From DUUI01 sp964345765 (GTDB taxonomy: Bacteria > Bacillota_I > Bacilli_A > Erysipelotrichales > Erysipelotrichaceae): DNA of 40,044 nt. The first letter of the stretch is position 1; the number at the start of each line of letters is the position of its first letter. Positions 22,456 to 29,705 of the stretch are shown in pieces. The position numbers and the translations under genes are program-made. A model generated the notes under the pieces. It worked only from the letters and a program-made list of their open reading frames with translations. It made no database searches and was not told the origin of the DNA. The stretch is from assembly GCA_964345765.1 (NCBI GenBank), contig CAYFSJ010000010.1, forward strand, positions 1 through 40,044, written 5' to 3'.

Positions 22456-24117
22456 ATGTCATATTTAAATTCTGACTCTTTAGATGTCGTCTATGTGACT
22501 GGTCATAAGAACCCGGATACAGACTCCATTGTTTCTGCTATTGCTTATGCGAACTTAAAACAAAAAATGAATATAAATGCCTATCCTTGCCGATTAGGTC
22601 CTATTAATCCAGAAACTCAATATATACTGGATCGATTTAATGTACATGTACCTATGTTGCTTCAAGATGCTCGTGCTCAATTGGATGAAATCGAAATGGA
22701 TAAACCAATTACGATGACACCTGAAACAACCATGTATGAATGTCTTAAAATTATGAAGGACTCAGGAAAAACAACCTTGTCTGTGGTCAATCACTTAAAT
22801 CAATTATTAGGGTTAGTTACCTCTAGTAATCTATCAAATGTATTGATGGGTGATACAGCGCGCTCAATTGAATTATTATCGCGCACTCCATTAGAATATA
22901 TTTCTAAGACAGTCGATGGGAAATTAATCCATGCCCCAGAAAAACCACATATTAGTGGTAAAACGTCAATCCCAGCCATTTCTGCTTCTGGCTTAAATAA
23001 TTATGACTTAGAAGATCGAATTGTCATTATTGGTAATGATACTCAAGCTCAATTAGATTGTATCGCCATGAATGCGGGATTATTAATTGTGGTCTGGGCT
23101 TCAAATATAGCGCCAATGGTCATACAGGCAGCCCAAGAAAAGAACTGTGGCATTATTTTAAGTGGCCATGGAGCCATGAATACATCGCGTTATTTATTCT
23201 ATGCTTCACCAGTTAAAGAAGTTATGACTACTGATTTAATTGTCTTTAATAAATCTGAATTTGTTGAAGATGCAGCAGCCAGAATGATTCGTTCTCGATA
23301 TCGTTCTTATCCAGTTGTTGATAACTCAAACCATATCTTTGGTTTTGTTTCGCGCTATCACTTATTAAATGCTAAGAAGAAGAAAATTATCTTAGTGGAT
23401 CATAATGAAATGAGACAATCGGTTAATGGTATTGAACATGCTGAAATCATTGAAATTATTGACCACCATCGAATTGGTGATATTTCCACTTCAAGACCCA
23501 TTACTTTTAGAAATGAAATTGTTGGCTCAACAGCAACCATTATTTCAAAAATGTATCTAGAAGCAGATATCCCAATTAAGAAGTCAATGGCAGGTTTATT
23601 ATTAGGTGCAATGATATCGGATACGCTAAACTTCAAATCACCAACGACTACTAATACCGATGTTGCTTTAGCTTCTAAATTAGCCTTAATTGCTGAGTTG
23701 GACATTGATGAGTATGCACGAGAAATCTTTATGGTTACCAATACCTTAAAGAATGAAGAGATGTCAGATGTGCTAGCCTATGATCAAAAAGAGTTCGACA
23801 TTGCTGGTCATAAAGTTATCATTTCTCAGATGACAATGTATCAATTAAATGAATTAGCAGCTGTTGAAGAAGATTTACATAAAGAAATGGAAAATCTATT
23901 AAAACAGAGGAGCGCAGACTTAGTCGTAATGGTCTTTACTTCTATTCATGATAATGGTTCTAAGATTTATTCGGCCGGTGAATTATCAGAGTTTGTTGAA
24001 ATGACCTTCCCGAATAATCCAGATGAAAAGAATTCATTCCAAGATGGGATTGTTTCTCGTAAGAACCAAATCGTTCCTAAGATTACACTGACCCTAAATC
24101 AAATGACTCAACCATAA
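22456..24117 (+). CDS. CBS-domain family II manganese-dependent inorganic pyrophosphatase
   Basis: A 553-aa cytoplasmic enzyme that hydrolyses PPi. The DHH part is split by regulatory domains: 'GHKNPDTDSI' (metal ligands) at the N-terminus, then a CBS, a DRTGG and a second CBS domain (residues ~75-300), then 'ILVDHNE', the 'IIDHHRIGDI' DHH motif, 'GAMISDTLNFKSPT' and the DHHA2 substrate motif 'DGIVSRKNQIVPK'. This is the layout of clostridial CBS-PPases, which are inhibited by AMP/ADP and activated by ATP or diadenosine polyphosphates. Length and motifs are intact. The 3' end overlaps the prepilin peptidase gene on the other strand by 24 bp. Confidence 0.95.
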   Translation: MSYLNSDSLDVVYVTGHKNPDTDSIVSAIAYANLKQKMNINAYPCRLGPINPETQYILDRFNVHVPMLLQDARAQLDEIEMDKPITMTPETTMYECLKIMKDSGKTTLSVVNHLNQLLGLVTSSNLSNVLMGDTARSIELLSRTPLEYISKTVDGKLIHAPEKPHISGKTSIPAISASGLNNYDLEDRIVIIGNDTQAQLDCIAMNAGLLIVVWASNIAPMVIQAAQEKNCGIILSGHGAMNTSRYLFYASPVKEVMTTDLIVFNKSEFVEDAAARMIRSRYRSYPVVDNSNHIFGFVSRYHLLNAKKKKIILVDHNEMRQSVNGIEHAEIIEIIDHHRIGDISTSRPITFRNEIVGSTATIISKMYLEADIPIKKSMAGLLLGAMISDTLNFKSPTTTNTDVALASKLALIAELDIDEYAREIFMVTNTLKNEEMSDVLAYDQKEFDIAGHKVIISQMTMYQLNELAAVEEDLHKEMENLLKQRSADLVVMVFTSIHDNGSKIYSAGELSEFVEMTFPNNPDEKNSFQDGIVSRKNQIVPKITLTLNQMTQP

Positions 24118-24738
24118 GAAACTGACAACCCAACTACACCCAAATGGAAATGGTGTAGAAAGGGTTGTCTTTTTTATGAATCTTAGCAGTAACATCATTA
24201 TTATTGTTAGTAATGAACTGGTTAGAATGATCAGATTTACTTGATAGAAAGTTAATCCAAGAGATGTGACAAAAATTAGTTTCACATCCCCAAATCCAAA
24301 CAGTTCAAAAACAACAAATAAACAGAGAAATAAACAAAATAATATTAATAACAAATTTATCTCCTTGTTAATATTCAGTAATAGAAGTAGAAGAATTGCT
24401 CGATCTGGGATTAATTGGTGTTCTAAATCAGCACAAAAGATATAAAAGAGAATACCTATTTGTATATGAACAATCAAAGAATGATCATTATATGATAGCA
24501 ACAGACCGATGATCAAACCAATAATCTCAAAAATAAAATGTTTAACATTTATTCTCTGATTACAATGGTGGCATCTTCCTCTTAAATAAATAAAGGATAT
24601 AATGGGGATATTATGAACCGGAAGGATTTTGTTCAGGCAATGGTCACAAATTGACAGTTTTGATTTTATGTTTTGATGATAGCGAATCGCCTGACAATAA
24701 ATAAAGGATCCTAATATGGTCCAAATAACAATTAACAT
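24094..24738 (-). CDS. prepilin peptidase (A24 type, PilD/ComC-like)
   Basis: A 214-aa polytopic membrane protease that cleaves and methylates type IV prepilins or competence pseudopilins. Two Cys pairs in the cytoplasmic loop (CDHC and CHHC) are the zinc-binding part of the N-terminal domain. The catalytic Asp residues are in 'ADLEHQLIPD' and 'GFGDVKL' (GxGD). The C-terminal 'PFPFGCSWVVSFL' matches the usual PFGPFL segment with a change at the third residue. ATG 24738 is preferred over ATG 24750 because GGTGAG precedes it and the upstream ATG falls inside a TATAAT. No pilin or competence genes lie nearby, so its clients are elsewhere. Confidence 0.88.
   Translation of the reverse strand: MLIVIWTILGSFIYCQAIRYHQNIKSKLSICDHCLNKILPVHNIPIISFIYLRGRCHHCNQRINVKHFIFEIIGLIIGLLLSYNDHSLIVHIQIGILFYIFCADLEHQLIPDRAILLLLLLNINKEINLLLILFCLFLCLFVVFELFGFGDVKLIFVTSLGLTFYQVNLIILTSSLLTIIMMLLLRFIKKTTLSTPFPFGCSWVVSFLWLSHLI
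24124..24175 (+). terminator. terminator of pyrophosphatase operon, inside the convergent prepilin peptidase gene
   Basis: A two-step hairpin: GACAACCC (24124-24131) with GGGTTGTC (24162-24169), enclosing CTACACC (24134-24140) with GGTGTAG (24152-24158), then six T. It lies wholly within the coding sequence of the reverse-strand gene. Confidence 0.9.
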
Positions 24739-24748
24739 GATCTCACCC

Positions 24749-24754
24749 ATTATA
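24749..24754 (-). promoter_or_regulatory. candidate -10 of prepilin peptidase
   Basis: On the reverse strand a consensus TATAAT ends 10 nt before ATG 24738, giving an extremely short leader if used. No good -35 is visible. Confidence 0.4.
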
Positions 24755-24785
24755 TTAAAACAATAACTGTTAAGTTCCTAATAAT

Positions 24786-24793
24786 GGTATAAT
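24786..24793 (+). promoter_or_regulatory. extended -10 promoter of the membrane protein/thioredoxin/GNAT/yajC operon
   Basis: TGGTATAAT ending at 24793 is an extended -10 seventeen bases before the start codon; the GAGGTGAT ribosome site lies between, so the leader would be only ~10 nt. Confidence 0.55.
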
Positions 24794-24810
24794 ATCTGAG
24801 GTGATGTAAA

Positions 24811-25578
24811 ATGATAAGAAGTTCTCAAATGATCAGCATGATCGGATTAATGGCTGGCTGTATTATTCTAGTAATTTTCCCTTTTCTACTATTTAGAAAA
24901 AATCTAAAAGGGGTCCTCAAAACATTTATGGCTGGGTCCATGGTCTTTTTAATTGGTGATGTTTTTATTCGCTATCCAATTTTAAGAATGGTCCCAATTG
25001 ATAATCTATTCTTACGGATCTTATTTTATGCGGTTGTTTCAACTGTTTTAGCGATCGCATTTAGAGTGTTTGTATTAAAAGGGGTTCTCAACCAAAATAG
25101 AATCAGTGAACCAATTAAGACCGGTCTTGTTCTAGGATTAGGTCAAGCCGCAATGGAAGCCTTTATTATGGGGTTCTCAACTTTTGGAAATTATCAGGTT
25201 GCTCGTCGTATAAATGATGGGTCAATTTTCGATTTAGTGACCCAAGAACTACCGATTGAGCGAATTACTGAGGCTATTGAACAACTCTCTGCCGTCATGC
25301 CATTAGATTATTTTGCGAGTTTTTTAATTCAAGCGTTCTATGTGGTTATATATGCAGGTTTTGGATTAATGATTGTTAGGGCTTTAGAATCTAATAATAA
25401 AAAAGCGTTATTATACCCAGCAATCATTTTATTTGGTTTATTTGCCAGTGAACAACTTTTATTGGCGTCAGATTTCGCATTAATCATTCGTGCGCTCGTT
25501 ATAGGGGTATTTGCTGTGATATTGGGTTATTATATAGTGAGTGAATTAAAAAGGGGATCACAAGATGAGCGGATTTAA
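24811..25578 (+). CDS. polytopic membrane protein, YhfC-like
   Basis: A 255-aa membrane protein with about seven hydrophobic helices. The layout and the segment 'GLVLGLGQAAMEAFIMG' resemble the YhfC family of putative intramembrane metalloproteases, in which this position normally reads G-x-G-H-G-G-x-E-A. Here the His is replaced, so protease activity is doubtful and the assignment is tentative. It starts behind a strong GAGGTGAT and overlaps the next gene by 14 bp. It begins a four-gene operon ending with a YajC-like protein. Confidence 0.6.
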   Translation: MIRSSQMISMIGLMAGCIILVIFPFLLFRKNLKGVLKTFMAGSMVFLIGDVFIRYPILRMVPIDNLFLRILFYAVVSTVLAIAFRVFVLKGVLNQNRISEPIKTGLVLGLGQAAMEAFIMGFSTFGNYQVARRINDGSIFDLVTQELPIERITEAIEQLSAVMPLDYFASFLIQAFYVVIYAGFGLMIVRALESNNKKALLYPAIILFGLFASEQLLLASDFALIIRALVIGVFAVILGYYIVSELKRGSQDERI

Positions 25579-25843
25579 ATTATTTTATTTAAAGTTTTGT
25601 CCTTATTGCCAAGAAGTTTTTACTTGGATTGAAGAAATAAAACAAGAATATCCAGAATTGAAAGAAGTTGATTTAGAATTAATCAATGAAGTCGAGCATA
25701 AAGAATTATCGGATAGTTTGGATTATTACTATGTCCCAACCTTCTATTATAATGATGACAAGTTATTTGAAGGGGCTATGACAAAAGAGGATGTAATGGA
25801 TGTTTTTACCCAAGCAATGGATCGCCAAAGCCAAGACAATTAA
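25565..25843 (+). CDS. glutaredoxin/thioredoxin-fold protein with CPYC motif
   Basis: A 92-aa thioredoxin-fold protein. 'KLFYLKFCPYCQEVFTWIEEI' has the glutaredoxin active site CPYC at residues ~12-15, and 'DYYYVPTFYYNDDKLFEG' contains the cis-Pro (VPT) of the fold. It probably reduces disulfides or transfers electrons in the cytoplasm. It overlaps both neighbours (14 bp upstream, 44 bp downstream), so expression is tightly coupled. Confidence 0.88.
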   Translation: MSGFKLFYLKFCPYCQEVFTWIEEIKQEYPELKEVDLELINEVEHKELSDSLDYYYVPTFYYNDDKLFEGAMTKEDVMDVFTQAMDRQSQDN

Positions 25844-26273
25844 ACTTGAGAATGATCGTTTAATTTTAAAACCGACTCGTTTTTATACAGATACCTATAA
25901 TCGTCAAAGAATTCAAAATTATTCGTATCAAATGATTCGTAAAAAAGACAATCGAATGATTGGTTTCTGCGATTTAAGAGATGGAGATAAAATAGCTTTG
26001 TATTATCTTGGACATATTGGCTACAATATTTTTCCACAATATCAAGGCGAAGGTTTAGCGGTTGATGCTACGCTGTTATTAATAAAATTAGCCAAAGAGA
26101 TTGGTATGGATGAATTACTGATCACTTGTAACACCGACAATGTCGCATCGATTAAAACAATTGAGCGTTCTGGGTTTAAATACATTGATTCAGTCAGTGT
26201 ACCTGTTGATGAACCTCTCTATCATCAAGGAGATTATTTTAAACATATTTATACAATGGATTTAAAGGAGTAA
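25800..26273 (+). CDS. GNAT family N-acetyltransferase
   Basis: A 157-aa acetyltransferase. 'HIGYNIFPQYQGEGLAVDATLLLIKLAKEIGMDELLITCN' is the acetyl-CoA binding motif A (Q-x-x-G-x-G/A), followed by 'NVASIKTIERSGFKYIDSV', the typical C-terminal signature of RimJ/RimL-like enzymes. The start is uncertain: ATG 25800 has AGAGG upstream but makes a 44-bp overlap with the glutaredoxin gene, and the domain proper begins near IKLENDRLILKPT. The substrate is unknown. Confidence 0.85.
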   Translation: MFLPKQWIAKAKTIKLENDRLILKPTRFYTDTYNRQRIQNYSYQMIRKKDNRMIGFCDLRDGDKIALYYLGHIGYNIFPQYQGEGLAVDATLLLIKLAKEIGMDELLITCNTDNVASIKTIERSGFKYIDSVSVPVDEPLYHQGDYFKHIYTMDLKE

Positions 26274-26275
26274 AC

Positions 26276-26569
26276 ATGTTATTAACAACAAATTTTGGTC
26301 AAGTTTTTATTATTTCAATGTTAGCCGTTTTATTAATGGCCGTTTTATTTGGTGTAATCTTTTTTATTAACTCACTTAAGAATGTCAAAATGACACAGAA
26401 GAATATCGATGATATTGCTTCACGATTAAGTGTTGGACAAAAAGTTATTTTCAGTAATGGATTAATTGGGGAAGTCGTAAGCATCCATAAGGACACTGCA
26501 GATTTACAAATAAAATCTGGTGCAGTGATTGAAGTTTATAAAGAATCAATTCACGAAATATTAAATTAA
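26276..26569 (+). CDS. yajC: YajC-like preprotein translocase subunit
   Basis: A 97-aa protein with one N-terminal membrane helix (residues ~8-32) and a small cytoplasmic domain. 'SRLSVGQKVIFSNGLIGEVVSIHKDTADLQIKSGAVIEVYKESI' follows the YajC pattern (LkkGdkVvtsGGiiGkV ... vkieiapgvki.v.k..I). YajC associates with the Sec translocase. It has AAGGAG two codons upstream. The match is by pattern only and the family is short, so confidence is moderate. The context gives no further support. Confidence 0.72.
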   Translation: MLLTTNFGQVFIISMLAVLLMAVLFGVIFFINSLKNVKMTQKNIDDIASRLSVGQKVIFSNGLIGEVVSIHKDTADLQIKSGAVIEVYKESIHEILN

Positions 26570-26580
26570 AATAAATTCCT

Positions 26581-26589
26581 TGTTATAAT
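26581..26589 (+). promoter_or_regulatory. extended -10 promoter of cardiolipin synthase gene
   Basis: TGTTATAAT (TG-N-TATAAT) ends 17 bases before the ATG, again with a very short leader. Confidence 0.5.
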
Positions 26590-26606
26590 ACCATTAGAGG
26601 GATAGT

Positions 26607-28136
26607 ATGAAAAACCTTAAAAAGCTCGTCACTCATCGAAGTGTCATAGCGGTTATCTCAGTTTTGATTCAATTAGGCGCAATCGTCTATTTAATTTTAG
26701 GTCTAAGTGTACGATTTTGGTGGATCTATTTAGTACTGCAGGTTGCGGCTTTTTTTGTTGTATTATATTTAACGACCCAAGATGAGACTAATCCTAAATA
26801 CATTCAAACATGGACCATCATCGTTTTGGGTATCCCAATTATTGGTATTACACTTTATTTCTTATTAGGAAATCGTAAGATGCCTAAAGAATTACTTCAA
26901 AAAAGTATGTTACTTGAATCTGAAGTTGGCATCGGGAGTGTTCAAGATACTGAGACCTTTAAAGAATTCTTAATTGAACATCAACAATGGACCAAAACCA
27001 TGACCTATCTAGAGAGAATGGGACATTTTCCAGTCTATGATAAAACATCATCTCAATATTTTGGTTCTGGGGAAGAGGCTTTTAAGGACATCAAAGAGAA
27101 ACTTAATAATGCCAATAAATATATCTTTATGGAGTACTTTATTATTAAGTTTGGTAAGATGTGGGATGAAATCTTAGAAATCTTATTAAGAAAGGTTAAA
27201 GAAGGCGTCGACGTCCGTGTCATTTATGATGACTGGGGCTCACCAGAACTTGATAAACGATATGTTTCTAAACTTCGTGGTCAGGGCCTTAAAATTTATC
27301 CGTTTAATAAATTAACCTATAAATTTGTGGTTCAAATGAATAATCGTTCCCATAGAAAAATAACCATTATTGATGGTGAATATGGGTATATTAGTGGGTA
27401 CAATATTGGAGATGAGTACATCAATACAATCGAACGTTTTGGTTATTGGAAAGACAATGCGGTAAGAATTCGAGGAGCAGCGGTTATTTCTCTAATTGAT
27501 ATGTTCTTAACCTTTTGGTCATTTTGTTCCAATGATCCAAAAGAGAATATTCGCTTATACCAAAACTCAGTCTTGGAATGTGAAGATGATGGTTTCATTC
27601 AACCATTTTCAGATAATCCATCCGATGATTTAACAGTTGCTGAAACATTACATATTAATGCGATTAATAGTGCTCGCGAGACATTATATATTGTGACCCC
27701 ATATCTAATCATTGGCCATGAAATGATTCGGGCCTTAAGTAATGCCGCCATGACAGGAGTTGATGTTAGAGTTGTTTTACCTGGTATTCCGGATAAAAAA
27801 TTAGTTTATATGGTATCTCGTTCTCATTATTTAGCCTTAATGGAGGCGGGCGTGAAAGTGTATGAATATACTCCTGGGTTTATTCATCAAAAAGTCGTGA
27901 TTGTTGATGAAGAATTAGCCATCATCTCGACGGCGAATATGGATTATCGTTCCTATTACTTAAATTTTGAATGTGGATTATGTTGTTATAATTCAACGGC
28001 CTCAAAAGAAGCGGTGGCTGATTTTAAAGAGATCATTGAAGTGAGTAAAGAGGTCACTTTAAAAGAAGTTAGAAAATTACCTTTCTATACACGCTTTATG
28101 CGTGCTATAGTAGGACTATTCTCAGGATTGTTATAG
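26607..28136 (+). CDS. cls: cardiolipin synthase
   Basis: A 509-aa membrane-bound phospholipase D superfamily enzyme that joins two phosphatidylglycerols to cardiolipin plus glycerol. Two N-terminal helices (residues ~12-35 and ~40-60) and a PLDc_N segment with a third helix (LGIPIIGITLYFLLG) anchor it. Two HKD motifs follow: 'HRKITIIDGEYGYISGYNIGDEY' and 'HQKVVIVDEELAIISTANMDYRS'. Length and both catalytic motifs are complete. The patatin gene follows after 7 bp, so phospholipid synthesis and turnover may be coexpressed. Confidence 0.95.
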   Translation: MKNLKKLVTHRSVIAVISVLIQLGAIVYLILGLSVRFWWIYLVLQVAAFFVVLYLTTQDETNPKYIQTWTIIVLGIPIIGITLYFLLGNRKMPKELLQKSMLLESEVGIGSVQDTETFKEFLIEHQQWTKTMTYLERMGHFPVYDKTSSQYFGSGEEAFKDIKEKLNNANKYIFMEYFIIKFGKMWDEILEILLRKVKEGVDVRVIYDDWGSPELDKRYVSKLRGQGLKIYPFNKLTYKFVVQMNNRSHRKITIIDGEYGYISGYNIGDEYINTIERFGYWKDNAVRIRGAAVISLIDMFLTFWSFCSNDPKENIRLYQNSVLECEDDGFIQPFSDNPSDDLTVAETLHINAINSARETLYIVTPYLIIGHEMIRALSNAAMTGVDVRVVLPGIPDKKLVYMVSRSHYLALMEAGVKVYEYTPGFIHQKVVIVDEELAIISTANMDYRSYYLNFECGLCCYNSTASKEAVADFKEIIEVSKEVTLKEVRKLPFYTRFMRAIVGLFSGLL

Positions 28137-28143
28137 GAGTTAT

Positions 28144-29001
28144 ATGAAAAAAGTTGGAATTGTATTAGAAGGGGGCGGGATGCGTGGTGCTTATACCGCA
28201 GGTGTCCTTGCTTGGTTAATAGAAAATAAATTTGTTGCTGATTATGTCGTGGGTATTTCATCAGGGGCCATGTATGGTGCTTTTTACTGTATTGAAGATG
28301 TTGATTTGTTACGTAAAGCCTCCATTGAAATTGCTCCGGATAAAAACAATGTAGGCATTCGTGCTTTCTTAAAAGAAGGTCAAATTGTTGCTTATGATCG
28401 ATTATATGATCAAGAGATGGTTAAAGCTGGTTTTGATCATCAAAAATTAAGTAGCAGTAAGAGTGATTTAGAAATAGGGGTCTATTCCTTAGAAGAGTAT
28501 GAAACTTTATGGAAGACGCAACATGATGTTGCCAAAGAAGCCAAATGGATTAAAGCAGCGTGTGCACTTCCGATTTTTGGTCGTTTCGTTAAAATCCAAG
28601 ATACTTTATATACGGATGGTGGTATTACTAGTATGATTCCTGTGGGTCGTGCTTTAAAACAAGGTATTGATAATTTGTTGATAGTAACGACAAAATCACC
28701 GGAGTATGTTCGTAAGCCTTTCCCACGTTGGCAGATTTGGTTATTAAACAATATTATCTATCGTAAACATCGTCAAATGGTAGCAGATTTTGATAGTCGT
28801 ACCCGTGTTTATTATCAAGAGCGTCAACTTGTTGATCAATTAGTTGAAGAAAACAAAGCAATTAATCTTTATCCTACCAGAGAAACGGGAGTTAGTCGCT
28901 ATACTGGAACAAGGGAACAGTTTCTTGATTTATTTGATTTAGCGTATGAAAACTGTGAAGAAAATAGAGCATCAATTGAAGCTCTATTTCAAAAACCATG
29001 A
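28144..29001 (+). CDS. patatin-like phospholipase
   Basis: A 285-aa lipid acyl hydrolase of the patatin family. The oxyanion hole is 'EGGGMRGAYTAGVL', the nucleophile elbow is 'GISSGAMYG' (GxSxG) and the catalytic Asp is in 'YTDGGITSMIPV' (DGG). It belongs to the bacterial YjjU/RssA-like cytoplasmic group, as there is no signal peptide. It shares an operon with cardiolipin synthase, which suggests phospholipid remodelling. Its 3' end overlaps the convergent rluA-type gene by 18 bp. Confidence 0.93.
   Translation: MKKVGIVLEGGGMRGAYTAGVLAWLIENKFVADYVVGISSGAMYGAFYCIEDVDLLRKASIEIAPDKNNVGIRAFLKEGQIVAYDRLYDQEMVKAGFDHQKLSSSKSDLEIGVYSLEEYETLWKTQHDVAKEAKWIKAACALPIFGRFVKIQDTLYTDGGITSMIPVGRALKQGIDNLLIVTTKSPEYVRKPFPRWQIWLLNNIIYRKHRQMVADFDSRTRVYYQERQLVDQLVEENKAINLYPTRETGVSRYTGTREQFLDLFDLAYENCEENRASIEALFQKP
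28962..28989. terminator. candidate bidirectional terminator hairpin between patatin and rluA-type genes
   Basis: AAATAGAGC (28962-28970) pairs perfectly with GCTCTATTT (28981-28989) around a 10-nt loop. It is inside both coding sequences. The T tails are poor (better on the reverse strand), so its strength is doubtful. Confidence 0.45.
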
Positions 29002-29637
29002 TGGATATTCAATTTTAAAGGTTAATTCTTCTTTAGTCGTTGGATGACTAAAGGATAATTCATGAGCCAACAAACGTATTTGTTGGTTTTTTTGTGGGTG
29101 TGGATGATAGCGTTGATCTCCCACAATTGGATGATTGCGTGATGCACATTGAACACGAATTTGATGAGACCGACCAGTTTTTAAATCGATGGTTATTAAG
29201 GATTGTGTTGAGTTGAGTGGTTCACTCTTAAGTATCGTTAACTCACTATATTTTCCTTTATCTTTGGTTGTTACATATGAATTGTTTGTTTTCTCGTTTT
29301 TTGCTAAGTAATCTTGCCAAGTTGCTTCCATAACGTTTCCCTCTACCACTGCTGTGTATTTTTTACGCATTGAATTGAGTCTTATTTGATTACTGAGACG
29401 TGAGGCAGCTTTTGAGGTCTTAGCCAAAACAATAATTCCACTGACAGGACGATCTAATCGATGGACTAATCCACAATAGACATTGCCTGGTTTATTGTAT
29501 TTCTTTTTTAAGAAATCTTTTGCCCAAGTTAATAAGTCTAAATCATTAGAACTGTCTTGTTGAGTTGGCATATTTGCTGGTTTATTGACCACTAATAAGT
29601 GGTTGTCTTCATAGAGTATTTCAGGTGTCTTTTTCAT
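28984..29637 (-). CDS. RluA-family pseudouridine synthase
   Basis: A 217-aa RNA pseudouridine synthase. 'ILYEDNHLLVVNKPANMPTQ' is the family N-terminal signature, 'GLVHRLDRPVSGIIVLAKT' holds the catalytic Asp (HRLD), and 'LKTGRSHQIRVQCASRNHPIVGDQRY' the conserved C-terminal motif. No S4 domain is present. The target RNA is unknown. A frame extends up to 29733, but ATG 29637 fits the family start. No Shine-Dalgarno precedes this ATG; instead an extended -10 ends 6 nt upstream, so the mRNA is probably leaderless. Confidence 0.93.
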   Translation of the reverse strand: MKKTPEILYEDNHLLVVNKPANMPTQQDSSNDLDLLTWAKDFLKKKYNKPGNVYCGLVHRLDRPVSGIIVLAKTSKAASRLSNQIRLNSMRKKYTAVVEGNVMEATWQDYLAKNEKTNNSYVTTKDKGKYSELTILKSEPLNSTQSLITIDLKTGRSHQIRVQCASRNHPIVGDQRYHPHPQKNQQIRLLAHELSFSHPTTKEELTFKIEYPSWFLK

Positions 29638-29655
29638 GTTTGTATTATAACAAAC
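29638..29655 (-). promoter_or_regulatory. extended -10 promoter inside an 18-bp palindrome, rluA-type gene
   Basis: On the reverse strand GTTTGT-TATAAT-ACAAAC (29655-29638) lies immediately before the ATG. It contains TGTTATAAT, an extended -10, flanked by perfect 6-bp inverted arms. Transcription should start at or within a base or two of the ATG. Confidence 0.6.
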
Positions 29656-29681
29656 TTTAAGATGTGGGGGTAATTTTGGTG

Positions 29682-29690
29682 TGGTATAAT
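29682..29690 (+). promoter_or_regulatory. extended -10 promoter of the pcrA-ligA-camS-gat operon
   Basis: TGGTATAAT (29682-29690) is an extended -10. The GTG start of pcrA lies 15 nt downstream with GGTGATA between, so the leader is about 8-10 nt and just holds a ribosome site. Confidence 0.6.
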
Positions 29691-29705
29691 ATTGTCGGTG
29701 ATAAT

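Noticed and set aside
23400..23741. Reverse-strand 113-aa open frame within the pyrophosphatase gene
   Set aside because: It is antisense to conserved DHH/DHHA2 codons, has no ribosome site and no recognisable protein content.
29664..29705. Upstream GTG 29664 as start of pcrA
   Set aside because: The added 14 residues are not family-like and would span the extended -10 element; GTG 29706 has GGTGAT just before it.
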